Shown: positions 1 to 11,589, numbered from the stretch's first letter. The stretch: 64,000 nucleotides of DNA from Gambelia wislizenii (GCA_030847615.1 JAUMIR010000004.1:103306001-103370000); one strand, 5' to 3'. Made by a program: numbers and translations. Notes: generated from the sequence alone by a model not told the origin.

Positions 1-271
1 CACACCCCCATCCTTCTCCCAATCTCCCTTCGTTCTCCCTCTGTCCTGCTTGCATTTTCCTTCCACTATTTTCCGCTATTTGTTTTACTAACGAAGAACT
101 TTCATTAGTTCTTCGTTAGTAAAAGCAGAAGGAAAATGCAAGCAGGATGGAGGGAGAACGAAGGGAGATCGGGAGAAGGACGGGTGTGTGTGAAACAGAG
201 TGCTGGCAGCGGAACATCCCCGTTTCTCTCCCGATCTCCATGGGGGTTATTGCCCCTATCTGAAAATCTCC
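1..271. mobile_element. Right part of a palindromic GGAGATT-type element
   Basis: Bases 1-100 and about 105-191 are reverse complements of each other around an ACTAACGAAGAA / TTCTTCGTTAGT core. The copy ends at 261-271 with TGAAAATCTCC, the terminus shared by the family described at 2179-2510. The left terminus lies outside the window. The region 192-260 is not part of the visible hairpin and may pair with sequence to the left. No coding capacity is visible; the 78-codon frame here is incidental. Confidence 0.55.
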
Positions 272-323
272 ATAGTGTTCTCTATGTGAGAATTATAGCA
301 TATATGATATTTTGTAAGTGCTA

Positions 324-505
324 TTGTTGTGTGCCTTCAAGTCATTTCCAACTTATGGTGAACCTAGGTTGAATCTATCATGGGGTTTTCTTGGCCAGAT
401 TTCAGAGCTGGTTTGCCACTGCTTTCCTCTAAGGCTGAGAGTGTGATTTGTGCAAAGGTCACCTGGCTGAGCAGGGATTAGAACCCTGGCCTCTACACCA
501 TTGTA
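324..505 (-). mobile_element. tRNA-derived SINE with BovB-like tail (Sauria type)
   Basis: On the minus strand this reads as a degraded SINE: a tRNA-like head with a B-box-like stretch near 478-490, a middle segment on careful-bookkeeping text shared with the copies at 45006 and 55481, and a tail near 324-360 that reads as ACTTGAAGGCACACAACA. The tail matches the 3' end of the BovB copy at 55000. Diverged and inactive. Confidence 0.55.
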
Positions 506-1299
506 GGCTGTTATAGGGTTATCCTATAAAATACTTTCCCTAAAGTTGAGTGACAAATGCTTCCAGAGACCTTATGATAACAAATAGCACTGTTACTTAT
601 AACTGTCCAGATTTTAAAGACACTTAATTTGCTTCACTTACTCAATTGAGTTCAGTGACCAAGTTCAGCTGTCACAATCGAAATATTAAACACAATAGTT
701 TATGAGACATGCATCTTCCTGTGCAACCATGTACTCCCTCCTCACTCCCCTCTCCCCATCCTCGGCTCACACAGCAAAATATTCTGGTTTGATAAACCAT
801 AGTTTCCAATAATGCCATACTGGAAGACTAGTCCACAGACCATAGAAGTGGGCCCTTGATCTGCCAAAGTTGCCAACCCATGATTTAAGAGTACTCTCTG
901 TACCATCAGATTCATTTCAATATGCATGTTAAGAAATAGCAATGGCAACTTCCTGCTAGCAAACTCTTGTGAGATTGCCACAACTACGAATGGATTTCAC
1001 TTCCACACTCCTTAAAACTCATCAGCTCCAAGTGTCCAATCTGCCTCCTCCCAAACTTTGCAGTGTTATTTCAACTACCCCCATATTGTTATAACAATGT
1101 ATCAAGAGTGTCTGCAATAGAGTCACCAATGAACATTATGTGAATCTCTATAATTCTGTTTCAAAGTTTTGAGGGAAGATTACTTTGGATTCTGACCAAG
1201 GCCGCCAAGCTGCAATCCAGAGAAGGGACCTACGTCTTCAGAAAGGTATTCTGAATCACTGTCATTATTTTTTACACACAGGTTGAAAAAGACCTAAGA

Positions 1300-1930
1300 G
1301 CCCAGTTGTTGCTGTTGTTAACTTATATCCTGCATTTTTCCTTGCCCTGGAATTCAAGAAGGCTTACAAAAGTTAAAACAGATATAGCTAAAAGTGCATA
1401 TCATACAAAAGTTAAAATACAATGACATTTTCTAGAGGATTAAAAGCATGCCCTTTGAGATATCAACAATACAGCCCATTATTAAAGGCCCTCCATAGAC
1501 TTTATAGACCAGCTTTTAAAAAAAAGTATTCATCAACCTATGGAAGGAAAGTAAGGAAGGTGATAGTCTAGTCTCTCTGAGAAAGGAACCACAGATTCTG
1601 AGAGTAACCATAGAGAAGGCCCTCTCCCATGTTCCCACCAGAAGTACCTGTGGAGGGTGTTGAGACAAAGAGAAGGGCTGCTCAAAAAGATCTTGGATGG
1701 GCAGGCTCATAAGTGGAGATACAGTCTCTCAGTATATCTGGCCCTCGACCTAAGCTATACAGGGGTTTAGAGGTCATAACCAGCACTTTGAATTGTGCCC
1801 TAAAACAGATAAGTAGCCAGTGGAGCTGTTTCAACAAGGGAGTTTTATGCTCCCTGCTGCCACCTCAGTTAAGAATCTGGCTTCAGCTCTTTGGCTCAGC
1901 AGAAGTTTCTTTCAAAGGAAGCTCCTGATA
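1300..1930 (-). mobile_element. L2-type LINE 3' fragment
   Basis: The minus strand resembles the 3' part of L2-like LINEs. The stretch around 1735-1860, covering the 'gaccagcactttgaattgtgccc' type block, is closely similar to 46020-46090, which sits in a better preserved antisense L2. No open reading frame survives. The left end near 1310-1340 looks like the LINE 3' tail. Confidence 0.6.
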
Positions 1931-2148
1931 GTGCATGTTACAGTTTTCTCTCTTGAAACCCTAAGCCTAAGCAATCATACACCTTTTCAAAATGGTCAGT
2001 AGAGAGCAGCATCATGATGTTCAGAAAAATGCATTATTTTTATGTTTATTTTTAAAAAGATGACAGATTGCAAACCAAGATCATCTCTAAGTATATATCA
2101 GTTTAGGCTCCAATCAAAGCTGAGCACAGTTGCAAATAATAACAGCTT

Positions 2149-2170
2149 TGTGTGTGTGTGTGTGTGTGTG
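2149..2170. repeat. (TG)11 microsatellite
   Basis: Eleven perfect TG units directly next to the hairpin element that begins at 2179. Confidence 0.95.
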
Positions 2171-2178
2171 TCTGACTT

Positions 2179-2510
2179 GGGAGATTTTCAGACACGGAAA
2201 AATCGTCCCTTGCCGCGCGAGCAGCCTCCCGAAACTGCTGCGCGGCAAGGGTCTTTTTCGGACCGCGCTGTGCCTGTTGCGAAGCCGTCCGTGTCACTTC
2301 CGTGAAGCTTGGGACGGCTCCGCGTCATATTTCAAGCACGGAGGCTGCCCGTGATTGAAATATGACGCGGAGCCGTCCCAAGCTTCACGGAAGTGACACG
2401 GACGGCTTCGCAACAGGCACAGCGCGGTCCGAAAAAGACCCTTGCCGCGCAGCAGTTTCGGGAGGCTGCTCGCGCGGCAAGGGACGATTTTTCCGTGTCT
2501 GAAAATCTCC
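2179..2510. mobile_element. Nearly perfect 332-bp hairpin element, 8-bp flanking duplication
   Basis: The left half (2180-2343) and right half (2347-2510) are almost exact reverse complements over about 160 bp, with only one or two differences near the centre. Termini are GGGAGATTTTCAGAC and GTCTGAAAATCTCC. The flanks TCTGACTT (2171-2178) and TCAGACTT (2511-2518) match at 7 of 8 positions, as expected of a hAT-like target duplication. The interior is very GC- and CpG-rich and undecayed, unlike the AT-rich surroundings, which points to a recent arrival or to arm-to-arm gene conversion. No transposase is encoded; the mirrored 60-90 codon frames on both strands are products of the palindrome. 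Movement would need an enzyme supplied in trans. Confidence 0.85.
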
Positions 2511-2979
2511 TCAGACTTCAAATTCCTTCTGTGTGAAGTGCTATTGAAATGAGAAAGCCTGCTTGACTATCTGATGTGCAATTACCTTATGAACAGCCCT
2601 GGGGAAACTACCAAAGCATCTGCAACATAAATGTGCCCATAATATTAAATGCAGAAGAAGTGGCATATTTTTGTAGGCTGTCACAATAACATGACCTTGT
2701 ATAATGTTTTTACACACAACAAACTTTACTTTCACAGGCATTCCAGCAGGAACCCTGAATTCTTCTTTCTTTCTTTCAAAAATACATTTTAAAAAAAAAT
2801 CGCACAACTACACTGTTTTTGTTTCCTCCCATCTCCTGTGTCTTTCAGAGGTTTCCAAGAAAGAGCAGTAAAATGAAGTCTCCTCTCATAAAAGAGCACA
2901 ACTCCCTCTCATCCTGAATACACTGTACTTGTCACCAACCCAGGGGAAAGCTTCCCCTCTGTCGAGTTTTGAAAAGACA

Positions 2980-4650
2980 CACGCAAAGCACAACTTCCTC
3001 CTCGACACCGATTGCAGGAAGGGAGCGTTGCGAAGGCAAGACAAGTTGAAGATGAGTACGGGATGAAGGCTGCTGTCAGTGCCAGGAGTCTTTCCCCTTT
3101 CCTAACGAAGTGGGGAAATAATGAGGCGCTTGAAGCCTTTCTGCTCCCCAGAGCAATTAGAAGGGAGCCTCCTTCCCACCCTCCACCGGCTCCCTTCCCG
3201 CCCCCCAGTCTTTACTTCCAACCAACACTCTTCTTTGTGTCGATAAGGAGGTGGGTGCACTCCAGACCCAGGTTATCCCTCACACGAGGCCGGTCTGCAC
3301 GTGGGGAGGTGCCGCCCACCTTTTAATAAGGGGCTGTCGCGAAAGGGGATGGGGGGGCGCAGCCAATTCTACTTCCGTCGAATAGAAATAGAGGAGGGGG
3401 AAGGAAGGCAGCACGAGAAGGGGGGTTATTTTACTGTACGTGAGGACACGGGCAGGCGCTCCCTCGCGCGCGCGCGCACTATCCCCTTACACGTGTCCAC
3501 TTTGTTTTCATCCAGCAGGGAGGGCCTGAGGAAGCAGAGGAGCGCCCGTCCTCTGGTCTCCCTCGGCCTCCTTCCCGCCCCAAATCTCCTCATGTCTCCA
3601 GTCCTCGGAGGCCATGGGGAGGGAGCGGAGGGAGGGGAGGGGGAGGCGCGCGAAAGGGCGCCCCAAAGCTTGGCTGAGGAGAATGCCGGGCGGGAGGGAC
3701 AGAGGGAGTCACAGGTGGACAATGGCTCCCCTACTTTGACGACTCGCAGCGAGCGCCCAAGACTCCCGAGGGACGCACACACACCCCCACACACACACCG
3801 CGCGCAAGAGAGTCCCCACGGGCGAAGGGTAGAGCTGTGGCCGCTGTGAGCCTCGCCGTCGCCACACAGCCCCGCCGCCAAGCCCTTCTTCACACACACC
3901 CCCACACAGCCCCCCAAAACCTCCCGCTCCCTCGCCCGCAGAGAGAGAGACTCACCTCGCCCTGCCAAGCCCGCCCTCCTCCTTCTCCAGCCCATAGTGC
4001 GCGCCGTCCGAGGCCGAGGCGGCTCCTCCTGCCCGCCACTCGCTCACTCGCCTGCCTGCTTTCCCTTCGCGCTCGCCGCCTGACCGCCTGCCTGGCTGGC
4101 TTTTGCCTGGCTCAGCCCGCGCAGCGCTCCAGCAGCCCCGCCATCCCCCGCCGCTCGCTGGGCGCATCCGCCCCCTGCCGCCTCTGCCCTCTCAGGCCCC
4201 TCGGCGAGGATGTGAAGCCGAGGCCAGGCAGAGGGAGAGGGGCGGGGGAGACGAAGAAGAAGAAGAAGAAGGCGACAGGGCGCTTGTGGTGGCTGCTTCG
4301 GCGGCGGCGGCGAACGCCTCCTTCTTCCCCCCTCAGAGGGACGCGCGGCGAAGCAGGCGGGGGGCGGGAGAGACAGATTTAGCGCCTTTTTTATTTACCA
4401 CAGCAAGGCGAGGATGTCCCCGTGTGTCGAAGGCATGCGGGTGGGGAGAGAGAGACCACCGTGCGGATTCCCCCTCAAGCTGGCAGCTTTCCCTTGTCCG
4501 GGGGTGGAGAGGCATCCCTAGCAAACACAACAGACGCGCGCCCCCACCCCCGCCGCTTTCTCGTCTCCCAGTCCGACTTCTTTCCCTCCATTTCCACCCC
4601 ACCGTCAGCTTTGTAAGGAAAAGGAACAGCTAGACTTAGCTATATACCTA
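2980..4650. promoter_or_regulatory. CpG island, probable promoter region of a host gene
   Basis: This is the only long stretch in the window that combines high GC with dense, undecayed CpG and is not obviously a repeat. It contains CG runs near 3466-3478, many CCGCCC/GGGCGG-like boxes, purine-rich runs such as (GAA)n near 4253-4271, and CA-rich tracts near 3775-3800 and 3890-3906. Long overlapping open frames occur on both strands, as expected by chance in GC-rich DNA; none resembles a known protein. CpG islands of this size usually mark a 5' end. Direction is uncertain, but a strong donor on the minus strand at 3955/3956 favours a gene leaving the window leftwards. Confidence 0.7.
3956..4300 (-). 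other. Candidate first exon (possibly non-coding) ending at a splice donor
   Basis: On the minus strand the sequence reads GGCGAG|GTGAGTCT across 3956/3955, a near-consensus vertebrate 5' splice site, followed by a pyrimidine-rich intron start. The proposed exon lies within the CpG island; its 5' boundary is not visible and 4300 is a guess. One 71-codon frame begins at 4167 and passes the donor, but its Gly/Arg/Ala-rich product is not recognisable, so a 5' untranslated exon is more likely. No matching acceptor could be assigned in the 3.9 kb to the left. Confidence 0.35.
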
Positions 4651-4919
4651 AGACGCCGGCTAACTTTGCCAAAAAAACGCGTGGCTCTCTGGGACCAGGT
4701 CGGGATGGGGTACAGAGAGGAAAGGGGGTGCCTGAGAGCCGACGACCTCCCTGCTTGGGAAGGGGGTCTCCGGAAGAAATAGCTCTCCCTTCTCTCCGCA
4801 AGGAAAAAAACATATGTTTCGACTCCTGCCTTTTTGCCACTGGTGGGAGGAGGCGCGCTGACCCTTAGAAAAATGATTTTAATTTGCCCGTTTCGTTCAA
4901 TTTCATTAAATGATGGCAA

Positions 4920-6540
4920 AGTGAAACGGGTGGGGGAATTATGTATACAGTACTTAAGAGATATTCTGTGCTACAGGCTGGGAAACCAGAGGAGTGCTTT
5001 AAATCTATAATTACGATTATGAAATTAAAATATTTAATACACACACACAGGTCACTCTCTCTTTCTAGGTCTTTATCATCTTAAGAAATTTACATCTAAG
5101 ATTTCTCTCTCTCCACATGAAATCTATTGGATTCAGAACTTGTGCACACTTCTGACAGCAATACACAAGGCTGTGTTGTTGTTTTCATTTTTACACTTGG
5201 CTCCATTTCATGCCCCTGCATCTTTTGCATGTTCCCTAACAGCATGTCAGCCATTTTTCATTAACAAATTATTTTAAGGAGAGTTCTTGAGTGGAATTGT
5301 GTAAACAATCTGAAAAAAACATTCCTACTGAAAGTAGTTTCTTAGAAAGTGAATTGTTGCTTTTGTCCATGTGCATGTTTGTGATTTTTTTTTCCCTTCC
5401 CTAGAAAACATCATCATCATAAGAAATAATGTGATGAGGGCTTTTATTTTATTTTTTTTCTTTATTGTGGCTTCTGTCAGTCACCCATGAAAATTTAATG
5501 AGGCATTTAGGGCTGCTACCTTCAGAATCAATGAGCTGAGCATATGTAGTCTAATACACTTGCTGCTAAAGCAATAGGTCTACTGCAAGCAGATCAGAAG
5601 TCATAGAGATGCTATCTTTTCAACACAAAATTCACGACCCATTAAACCTATTCTGTGATAACAGCTTCTCTACAAATAGCACCCTCTCTGTCCCTTACAA
5701 AATAGAGGCATTCACACAGCTTCCTGAGAGAGCCATGCATTAAAACTAAAGAAAGTATATTTGAGAATTTGTGGAAGAACGTGTTTCACTGGTATATTAA
5801 AAAAACACACACACATACACACAACGTCTAGAGATGGTTCAGAATAAGGACACTAAGAATTTAATCCTTAATACACTGAGTTACAAGAATTTTCTGGGCT
5901 TCAGGGATACGTCATAGACTGTTTTCCTACAAGAAAGGTAATTCAAAGAAAGGATTAGCATTCATTTATTTCACTTTTAAATGCAACAGAATTGGCTAAA
6001 GTTTCTCAATGCATTTACACACAGCAAAAATATGAGCGTACAGCAACCAAGCTTGATAACGTACAGGTAATTTGCAAGTTACTTCGGGAATGAAAGTGTT
6101 CTTCGTGTAGGAAGAATACAACACATAAAGTGATTCTTTCCATATGTTGTTTTCATACAGGAGCTATTTGTCTTCTAGAAATCAGACAAGCATCTGATCC
6201 CTAAAACAATCCACAATCTATGAACCAATCCCCATACTGATCCCTGCTATACTACATATGAAAGCAAAGGATTACTGAAACATGTAGATATACTTTTTAG
6301 CTGGGTTTACATGTTAAGCACTTGAAGGGAAAGGGCAGAATGACTGCATGGCTTCCCTCATCTCCAACATCCACACATGTTGTGTCTCCAGAAGGAGCCT
6401 ACTTAGGTTCTTTGTATGTTCCATCACATACGTTCATATTTAATAGGTGGACATCGGGGACAGGGCTTGTAGTAGTCATTCATCCTCAGTGGACCCTTCT
6501 CACTTGTGAATATGAATGAAGTTTATGTGGGAACATGATG
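4920..6540. other. AT-rich non-coding DNA, no feature recognised
   Basis: AT-rich sequence with short CA runs (5039-5050, 5806-5823) and poly-T stretches. I see no coding exon, RNA gene or clear repeat family. It directly flanks the CpG island and could hold regulatory sequence. Confidence 0.5.
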
Positions 6541-6552
6541 AGATTAGACAAA

Positions 6553-6730
6553 GGACATTTTCAGACTTGCGCTGCAAGGATCGAGTGGGAGAGGTTCGTA
6601 GCAGCAGCGCGGCAGGGGGCCGATTTCGGAAGACGCTGTCCCTGCTGCGAAATTGTCCATCTCTCTTCTGTTTAGGGTTGGAGCCTGCCGCGCTATATTT
6701 AGCCAGATTTTATTCACGGACAACCTCCTC
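6553..6730. mobile_element. Half copy of the palindromic GC-rich element
   Basis: Starts GGACATTTTCAGACTTGC, a variant of the family terminus, and runs through a GC-rich block (about 6595-6660) with order and motifs like those of the copies at 2179 and 33932, including a GGCAGGGGGCC-like box and a CGCTGTCCCT box. It stops near the palindrome centre, where the minus-strand SINE at 6735 begins, so only one arm remains. Confidence 0.6.
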
Positions 6731-6734
6731 AATT

Positions 6735-6916
6735 TTAATACACTGCATTAAACAGTTTCCAATGTGTGTTAGCTAATTGCCCCCACAAGCTGGGTACTCA
6801 TTTTACTGACCTACGAAAGGATGGAAGGCTGAGTGAACCTTGGAGCCTGCTGGAATTGAACTTGCTACGTGGTGACTTGCAGTACTGGCATTTAACCACT
6901 GCGCCACCAGGGCTCC
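6735..6916 (-). mobile_element. tRNA-headed SINE with L2-like family tail, truncated
   Basis: Reverse complement of the 5' two thirds of the SINE at 7236-7503: same head (GGAGCCCTGGTGGC), same middle (ATCCTTTCGTAGGTCAGTAA) and the TTAGCTAACACACA block. The L2-like tail is missing. It lies in opposite orientation to its neighbour about 320 bp away, so the two could pair in a transcript. Confidence 0.75.
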
Positions 6917-7235
6917 TTAATTAACATTAAAACCAAGCATGCTAACTAAGGTTATATTAAAATTCCCCTAAGGTAGAAAGATAGCAACTTGACTCACAGG
7001 CCAAACATCTGCCTAAAGAAGGGTGTCCTAGTCTCTCAAAAGAATGGCATAAATCAGAGAAGGAATCACACAGCCCTCCCAATGTTGTATACCTTCCAGA
7101 ATTCCTCACTATTGCCTACTGCCTGGCTGCAATGACACGTGGAAGACTGCACAATTTCCACACCTACCATAAATGAAGGAGGTAGACAGGGCTTCTTTAG
7201 GATGGAGTTTTAGAACCTGGACTAAGTCTATCACT

Positions 7236-7503
7236 GGAGCCCTGGTGGCACAGTGGTTAAATGCCAGTACTGCAAGTCACCACATTGCAAGTTTGATTCC
7301 AGCGGGCTCCAAGGTGCACTCAGCCTTCCATCCTTTCGTAGGTCAGTAAAATGAGTACTCAGCTTGTGGGGGCAATTAGCTAACACACACTGGAAACTGT
7401 TTAATGCAGTGTAGATGTGTAAATAGCTATTGCTTAAAACAATTTGTAAGCTGCTCTGATAGCCTTGTGTCTGAAGAGCGGAGTATAAAAAAATAAATAA
7501 ATA
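7236..7503 (+). mobile_element. Full-length tRNA-headed SINE with L2-like tail
   Basis: The head carries an A-box-like GGTGGCACAGTGGTTAA and a B-box-like GTTTGATTCC (7291-7300). The tail GTAAGCTGCTCTGATAGCC followed by a GAGCGGAGTATAAAA block and (TAAA)n resembles the 3' end of the L2 at 50380-50465 (GTAAGCCGCCCCGATTG). This is the usual arrangement for a SINE copied by an L2-type enzyme. Length about 268 bp. Confidence 0.8.
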
Positions 7504-7891
7504 AAATCACCTAAAACTTCAGATGGTGGTGGTACAAAAAAAGAAGGTTTTGTCTAAATCTTTAAACTAGTTTACATTTATTTTTCTTGAAGAAGTTTTT
7601 TTCTCTGGGTGCCCTTTTGTGCACCTAGTGAATGAAACAGAATTAGAGTACTGCTACCATACCATTTCAGTAAAGGGAGTCTTATTTTAATTGGCCGACA
7701 GAAATAATAATCTCTGTGTGACATTTTCCAAGCAGAAGATAAACCTTAGGATGATATTCACCACACAATTTGGCTATGGTGCTTTCCCTAATCAAGACTA
7801 CATTTTACTGTTATGGTAGGAGATAAGACTTCCCTCAATCAAAAGTGTAGATAACGTAAATGAATAAGAGACAGAGAGAGAGAGAGAATAT

Positions 7892-8113
7892 GGCTGCTGA
7901 CACACTGCAGAAACAATACAGTTTGACATTGCTTTAACTATAATGGCTCCATCCTATGGAATCCTGGAATTTGTAGTTTGTTGTGGCACCAGAGCTCTCT
8001 GACAGAGAAGGCTAAATATCTCACAAAACTACAAATCCCAGAATTCCATTACATTGAACCATGGCAGTTAAAGTGGTGTCACACTGCATTATTTCTGCTG
8101 TGCGTCAGCAGCC
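7892..8113. mobile_element. hAT-like foldback MITE
   Basis: Ends GGCTGCTGACACAC / GTGCGTCAGCAGCC are inverted, and the arms continue inwards (CAGAAACAATACAGT against its partner near 8070-8095). The middle holds the AATTTGTAGTTT / ACTACAAATCCCAGAAT palindrome. Related copies lie at 13870 and 55595. Non-coding. Superfamily is inferred from resemblance to short hAT-type elements common in reptiles. Confidence 0.7.
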
Positions 8114-8432
8114 TATGATTACATAAATGAGTCAGTCCAATGTAATTTGGCAAATTTGATTTCTTTTTGTTGTATTCATATCCAACTTACCTTTTCTCCA
8201 AGCAGCTTATACTTTTCACACTGATGTCTTAGTTTTTGCATCACAATAGATTGTAGGTTAACCTGGGAGAGAATGACCACTCCAAGGGGATTTGGACTGG
8301 GTAGGGATTCAAATCAGTTCTTGCAACCTTCCTAGTCCAACACCCTAAAGTACTACGCCATACTGACATTCTGAAATAGATTAATTTTAATGGCATTAAG
8401 TATGCCCAACACTGTGCTGGGCTGTAACTAAC

Positions 8433-8742
8433 AAGATTACCAGTTGAGGGAAAAATTGTGTCAAAAGATTGCTAGAAGAACAGAATGGGGCAAGATTAGC
8501 AGACAATGTCATCCTCCAGCATTCCAGGGGCGTAGCATGGCCACGAGTGAAGTGTCCCTTTCTATTAGCGGCTTCTCCCTGTCTATAGAAAAGGGAAGCC
8601 TCCTCCGCAGCAGCGCTATGCTCCCAGAATGGCAGAAGGACTTGGGTGTCTGGTAAGGTCACCCTTTCTGTTCTTCTAGTGATCTTCTGACGTGGTTGCG
8701 AAGGTGATTTTTTGGCACATTTCCCCATGTCTGATAATCTCC
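8433..8742. mobile_element. Diverged copy of the palindromic GGAGATT family
   Basis: The right end reads ATGTCTGATAATCTCC (8727-8742), the family terminus. Its reverse complement aligns with the left end at 8433 onward (AAGATTACCAGTTGAGG), and a CTAGAAGAACAGA block occurs inverted at both sides (8470-8483 and 8669-8682). Arms are clearly decayed relative to 2179. No convincing flanking duplication. Confidence 0.6.
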
Positions 8743-9644
8743 TAAAACATAAATCTCTTTGCTATGTTGCAATAAAAAAAATCATCAGTCTTTAGGATGA
8801 GGTCCTAAGTTGTGACTTCTGTGAAGACTAGTTTCATGAAACCTTATTTATGAACAATGTTTTTTTTTAAAAAAAACTTTGAATGAGAGGAGTCAGTTTG
8901 GTGTTCACTACTGGAATTTGCTTGATTCAAAATTTTTTAAAAACTCCATATATAGAAGAACAAAATAGCACACGAGACTTCAATATGAATGCAAATGAAC
9001 TTGCTGGTAATTATACTGTGCAATTTTCTATTTAAAAAAACAAAAAAAATTGAACAGACCTGAGATGTAATTTGAAGTGCAATTCTTCATTGTACCCTTT
9101 CATTATGCAAGAGTTACCATAAGCAATCTGTTCCAATTTAATGCAAAATATTTTTAGTTCATAACTAAAGTGCATGTGAAAATTAAAACCAGTTAATCTT
9201 AAAGGTACCACCACTTTTCTTTCCCCCTCCCTTTCCTTCCTCCTTATGCTGCAAGAGACTAACACAGCTACTTCTGTGAAAACTCCAACTTACATAATTC
9301 TTCTTCCCTTCTCTCTTTATCTTAAATTCAATACTTTTTAATATTTATTTTGCATGTCTGGCTCTGCCTTAAAGCACAATCACCCATTCCCATAAAGATA
9401 CATTCAGACTCTGACCACTCAAATAGTTTTTCCCATTTCCAGCTTTGTCATCAATTGGTAGGGTGGGGGCCATTGCAACCTGTTTCCTTCTCAAACCAGT
9501 CCAGTCACACCAGAACCTCCAAGTAATGTAGGAACAATGCAGATCTGTCACATACCAGGGGTGCTCTGAGAATTAATGTTAACACAGGGATGTCCATGCG
9601 AGATGGGATTTCTGACATTCCTGGAGCCATAATGATACCACCTA
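8743..9644. other. AT-rich non-coding DNA, no feature recognised
   Basis: Poly-A/T runs (8860-8876, 9031-9050) and AT-rich unique-looking sequence. No exon, RNA gene or family repeat recognised. Confidence 0.5.
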
Positions 9645-9898
9645 CAGTCGGACCCCTGTATCCTGTGGATACTGGAAACCATGGATAATGGTTAAAATAT
9701 TATTATAATACCCTATTAAAATAAAGGACTTCCGGTACAAACATACCATAGAGTTGCATTGGAGGACCTAGAAGGTGCCTAGAGAGGCCATCTCTCTAGG
9801 CATTTTCCAGTGCAACTCTATGGCATGTGTCTCTGTTTTTTCAGCCATGAATAACTGAAACCATGGATAATGATTCCGCAGATACAGGGGTTCAACTG
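9645..9898. mobile_element. Tigger/pogo-like MITE with TA flanks
   Basis: Ends CAGTCGGACCCCTGTATCC and GATACAGGGGTTCAACTG are inverted and flanked by TA on both sides (9643-9644 and 9899-9900), the target of Tc1/mariner/pogo elements. The interior is also palindromic (CCATAGAGTTGCATTGGAGG near 9749 against its complement near 9808). 254 bp and non-coding. The copy at 44016 is a close relative. Confidence 0.85.
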
Positions 9899-9900
9899 TA

Positions 9901-10894
9901 CAGACTGCCACAGTAACCTTATTCTTTCTCTTCATCTTGACCTTTTAAGCAAAGACAAAACTGTGCTTGGGCTTTCTCTCTTCTACTCCATTAATCCAGT
10001 TTCCTCACTTATAGGGTCTGTTAGTACATGGAAAATATTCAGCCTCCACTGGGTGCCAGTTCTGGCAGTACATGCTGAGAATCCTACAATTTAACTGATT
10101 GGCTTTTTGCCATAAACACCTGCATACATCTAGTTAAAGTGACATGCTAACAGCCAGTGCACATAAACCTCAGAATATACTAAGAACAACCAGCACTGTG
10201 CTGCTTGGACTAGAACTCAGCATAGGTCAAAGACTTTCCAACACCCTGCTATGAGCCAAGAAGCATAGTGAGACTGAGACCTCACATTGCAATCCAAAAT
10301 TTGTTCTCAGAAGTAAGCCCAGGTACAATGAGGCTTATTCTGAGGTAAGTGTGTATAAGATTGCAGCCTTAATCTTGTAAAAGTCTCCACAGTCTCTTGC
10401 CTAGAGACAGAATGGCAGCTTGTAAATTTCATTTTTAGTAAGAATTTACCAGCAGTCATTAATTACTTCATATGTGGAAATAAGACAACTTGAGATAAGA
10501 AATGTGAGTAGGAAATGTGGAAAGAGTTTCAGTGATGGCAGAATATTGACTAAATATCAATTAACTCACTCAGAGTGATGTACCAATAGTAATATATGTA
10601 ATGTTTTCATGACAGAGGTTTAGAAGCATAATTTCTCCTCAACTTCACGTCATATTTGCTGTTTTTGGAGAAGCCAGAATGCTTTGCCACTTGCAAATAT
10701 GATTCTATGAGATTTAAATAGTTCAAACGCAGGACAAAGTGAAATTGTCTGATATCCATTCAGGCTCAGAGTGCCTAGCCCTTAAAAATATGCTTGGCAT
10801 ATTTGCAGCATTGAATTGATCTCTTCTTTTTTTTCCTGATGTGCTCCATATTTTTAACATCTACAGTATATAGTCGACAGGAGTAGCATGGTCC
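9901..10894. other. Non-coding DNA, no feature recognised
   Basis: Mixed-composition sequence without coding signal or recognisable repeat. Some AT-rich tracts (10440-10620) could be unique sequence. Confidence 0.45.
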
Positions 10895-11107
10895 ACTCCA
10901 TTTTATGAATAGCTATAGCTTTTGAATTTCAGCTTTGATCCATGGCAAACCCATGAATGAGAGACCTCCAAATCACCCTATCATCAACAGCCCTGCTCAG
11001 GTCTTGCAGACTCAGGGCCTTGACTTTCTTAATTGAATCTATCCATAGGGAATGTGGTCTTCCTCTTTTCCTACTGCCTTCTACCTTACCAAGCATTATT
11101 GTCTTTT
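10895..11107 (-). mobile_element. BovB (RTE) LINE 3' fragment
   Basis: The minus strand matches the 3' region of the BovB copy at 54860-55000: a GCTTGGTAAGGTAGAAGGCA block, a GGCCCTGAGTCTGCAAGACC block and the GGTCTCTCATTCATGGG block occur in the same order. It ends at about 11107, exactly where the Ngaro-like element starts, so that element may have inserted into it. Confidence 0.7.
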
Positions 11108-11589
11108 AATTATTAACACATGGAATAACAAGACAGGACACAAAAGATGGGTTGAAATATGGACCATTTTATTTACTATCATATCTCCTGGGGTATGCGA
11201 ACCCAAAGGGGAGACCCAGTGTGGAACCGGCTGAAGCAGACGGTCCCCTCAGACCTGTCTCCCAGCTTCCATGGGTGAAACACCTGAGCCCCGAGGGGGA
11301 ACCCAGTAACTGGGATGCCCCCCGGACACCATCTACTGGAAACCCACACCAAGATGTAAATCCTCAAGCCTCATGACTTCTAATGAGGGTTACATCCTGA
11401 CTCTGGCCTCAAGGATAGCCTATCTCCCTGTACCCCATCCGCATGATAATTGCAGGTGCAGTGTGATAAGCCCATCCTTCAACCCACAATTAGGGTGCCA
11501 TAGGTGAATGCTAAGTACCCTGTCTCCCCACTCCCTGACACAGATAAGGGGCAAGTGTCTACTTAGCCCCTATCCCCCACCAGGGAGGC

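Noticed and set aside
2042..2521. Mirrored frames of 60-87 codons on both strands
   Set aside because: They encode the same peptide from both strands because the DNA is a hairpin; not genes.
3301..4633. Several 60-190 codon frames on both strands inside the CpG island
   Set aside because: GC-rich sequence has few stops. The products are Arg/Pro/Ser/Gly-rich on overlapping frames of both strands and resemble no family, so they are treated as chance frames.
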